From: Blautia coccoides
GTDB taxonomy: Bacteria; Bacillota; Clostridia; Lachnospirales; Lachnospiraceae
Direction of reading: 5' to 3'
NCBI RefSeq assembly: GCF_034355335.1
Contig: NZ_CP136422.1
Location: 2,576,501-2,640,500 of the forward strand
DNA: 64,000 nucleotides
Shown: in pieces, positions 63,330 through 64,000 of the stretch
Layout: the number at the start of each line of letters is the position of its first letter
Numbering within the stretch: the stretch's first letter is position 1
Position numbers and translations under genes: made by a program
Notes under the pieces: generated by a model
What the model was told of the DNA's origin: nothing
The model's input: only the letters and a program-made list of their open reading frames with translations
Databases searched by the model: none

Positions 63330-63933
63330 GAAAGAACTGGCACTTTTTCAGGCAGTCATTGACCTGATAGAGGAAGATGTGGATATTCACTCCATTAAAG
63401 TATCTGACATTACCAACCGGGCCGGAATCGGAAAAGGTACGGCTTACGAATACTTTTCCAGTAAGGAGGAGATGGTGGCCAAGGCCATCATCTGGTCCGG
63501 GGAGAAACTGTTTCAGAAGATCATGGGGATCCTGAGAACGACCGGAAGCCTGAAGGGACAGATCATGGCAGTGCTGGATTTCATCGAGACAGAGATGAGT
63601 GAGAGCAGATGCAGCACTCAGCTTATGCGCCTGCAGGGACAGGAATGTAAGATGAAAGAGAATTTGTACAGGGAATTTGCAAAATTCGGCGGCCCTCAGT
63701 GCCAGGTGGAACGTGTGCTGCACATTCTGATGGAGCAGGGAAAAAAAGAGGGGACCATTCCCGCGGATATGCCGGAGACATTTGTGACCATGGTGTTGAT
63801 GTCCGGATTTATGAGTTATTTTGTATATCTGCTTCAGGACCTGGAAACAGAGGAGGTGCCAAGGGAGCGGACAAAGGACTTTTTGCAGAGAAATATTCTG
63901 CTGTCTTTCGGCAGCAGCGAAATACAGAAATAA
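63310..63933 (+). CDS. TetR-family repressor of the RND operon
   Basis: A 207-residue TetR-family regulator. The N-terminal helix-turn-helix is DIHSIKVSDITNRAGIGKGTAYEYFSSKEEMVAKAI (about 24-59), the family signature. The C-terminal helical region binds an unknown inducer. The ATG at 63310 lies 20 bases inside the efflux gene, with GAGGAGAG ahead, so pump and repressor are co-translated. This arrangement plus the perfect palindrome at the promoter argues for negative autoregulation. A hairpin follows the stop. Confidence 0.92.
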   Translation: MKEKLSEKELALFQAVIDLIEEDVDIHSIKVSDITNRAGIGKGTAYEYFSSKEEMVAKAIIWSGEKLFQKIMGILRTTGSLKGQIMAVLDFIETEMSESRCSTQLMRLQGQECKMKENLYREFAKFGGPQCQVERVLHILMEQGKKEGTIPADMPETFVTMVLMSGFMSYFVYLLQDLETEEVPRERTKDFLQRNILLSFGSSEIQK

Positions 63934-63934
63934 G

Positions 63935-63971
63935 GAAGAGGGAATCTTGCTTACCGCAGGATTCCCTCTTC
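63935..63971 (+). terminator. Hairpin after the TetR gene
   Basis: GAAGAGGGAATC (63935-63946) and GATTCCCTCTTC (63960-63971) are perfect 12-bp arms with a 13-base loop. The following T-content is low, so it may be a weak terminator. Confidence 0.65.
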
Positions 63972-64000
63972 TCTGGTATGAAAGGTTTTATTTTCTATAG

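Overview
The window looks like a chromosome segment of a strictly anaerobic gut-type member of the Clostridia, most likely Lachnospiraceae (Blautia-like). The reasons are moderate GC, strong AGGAGG ribosome binding sites, a glutamate-mutase fermentation pathway, CtpE-like and Rpn-family proteins, and a Gram-positive-style single-gene RND pump. The genus is inferred from gene content only. I see no rRNA, tRNA, CRISPR array or prophage.

1-1141 is the end of an S9-family peptidase. 1319-16073 is the centrepiece, a 14-gene co-directional cluster closed by a terminator at 16088. It encodes urocanate to glutamate (hutU, hutI, glutamate formimidoyltransferase, formimino-THF cyclodeaminase), glutamate to mesaconate (glmS, glmL, glmE, mal), mesaconate to citramalate (two-subunit class I hydratase) and citramalate to acetate plus pyruvate (citDEF-type lyase). 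This is a complete urocanate/histidine fermentation route by the methylaspartate pathway; histidine ammonia-lyase itself is not in the window. An uncharacterised P-loop protein with a degenerate alanyl-tRNA-synthetase second-additional-domain signature is embedded in it.

16207-24279 holds mixed housekeeping genes: a membrane-anchored protein, a metallo-beta-lactamase-fold hydrolase, SseB-like, amidohydrolase, PHP phosphoesterase, homoserine dehydrogenase, AlaX-type tRNA editing and phosphotriesterase-like. 24824-25831 is an Rpn-family nuclease. 25965-29693 is a metal-responsive region with two tandem DtxR-like regulators, dyad operators of the GTTAG/CTAAC type, a NEAT-like secreted protein broken by an amber stop, an iron-permease remnant and an intact FepC-like ATPase; the uptake system appears to be decaying. 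29708-35455 has a YbaN-like protein, a CydDC-like heterodimeric ABC exporter and an ABC-F ATPase. 35554-39366 has a tocopherol-cyclase-like protein, an HxlR regulator and a lon gene with a CIRCE element at its promoter.

39371-41863 is a CtpE-like P-type ATPase. 41971-48634 is an AraC regulator divergent from a HAD / GH3 / GPH-symporter / GltD-like operon. 48808-49683 is a chromosomal ANT(6)-like aminoglycoside adenylyltransferase. Its terminator T-run was the target of an ISL3 element (49762-51198) flanked by 8-bp direct repeats. 51345-52711 has three small hypothetical genes. 53397-59133 is a complete Opp/Dpp-type peptide ABC importer behind a 685-bp regulatory region with three TGTC/GACA dyads. 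59319-63933 is an RND efflux gene with a roughly 290-residue coiled-coil insertion and its TetR regulator, with a consensus promoter and a 16-bp perfect palindromic operator.
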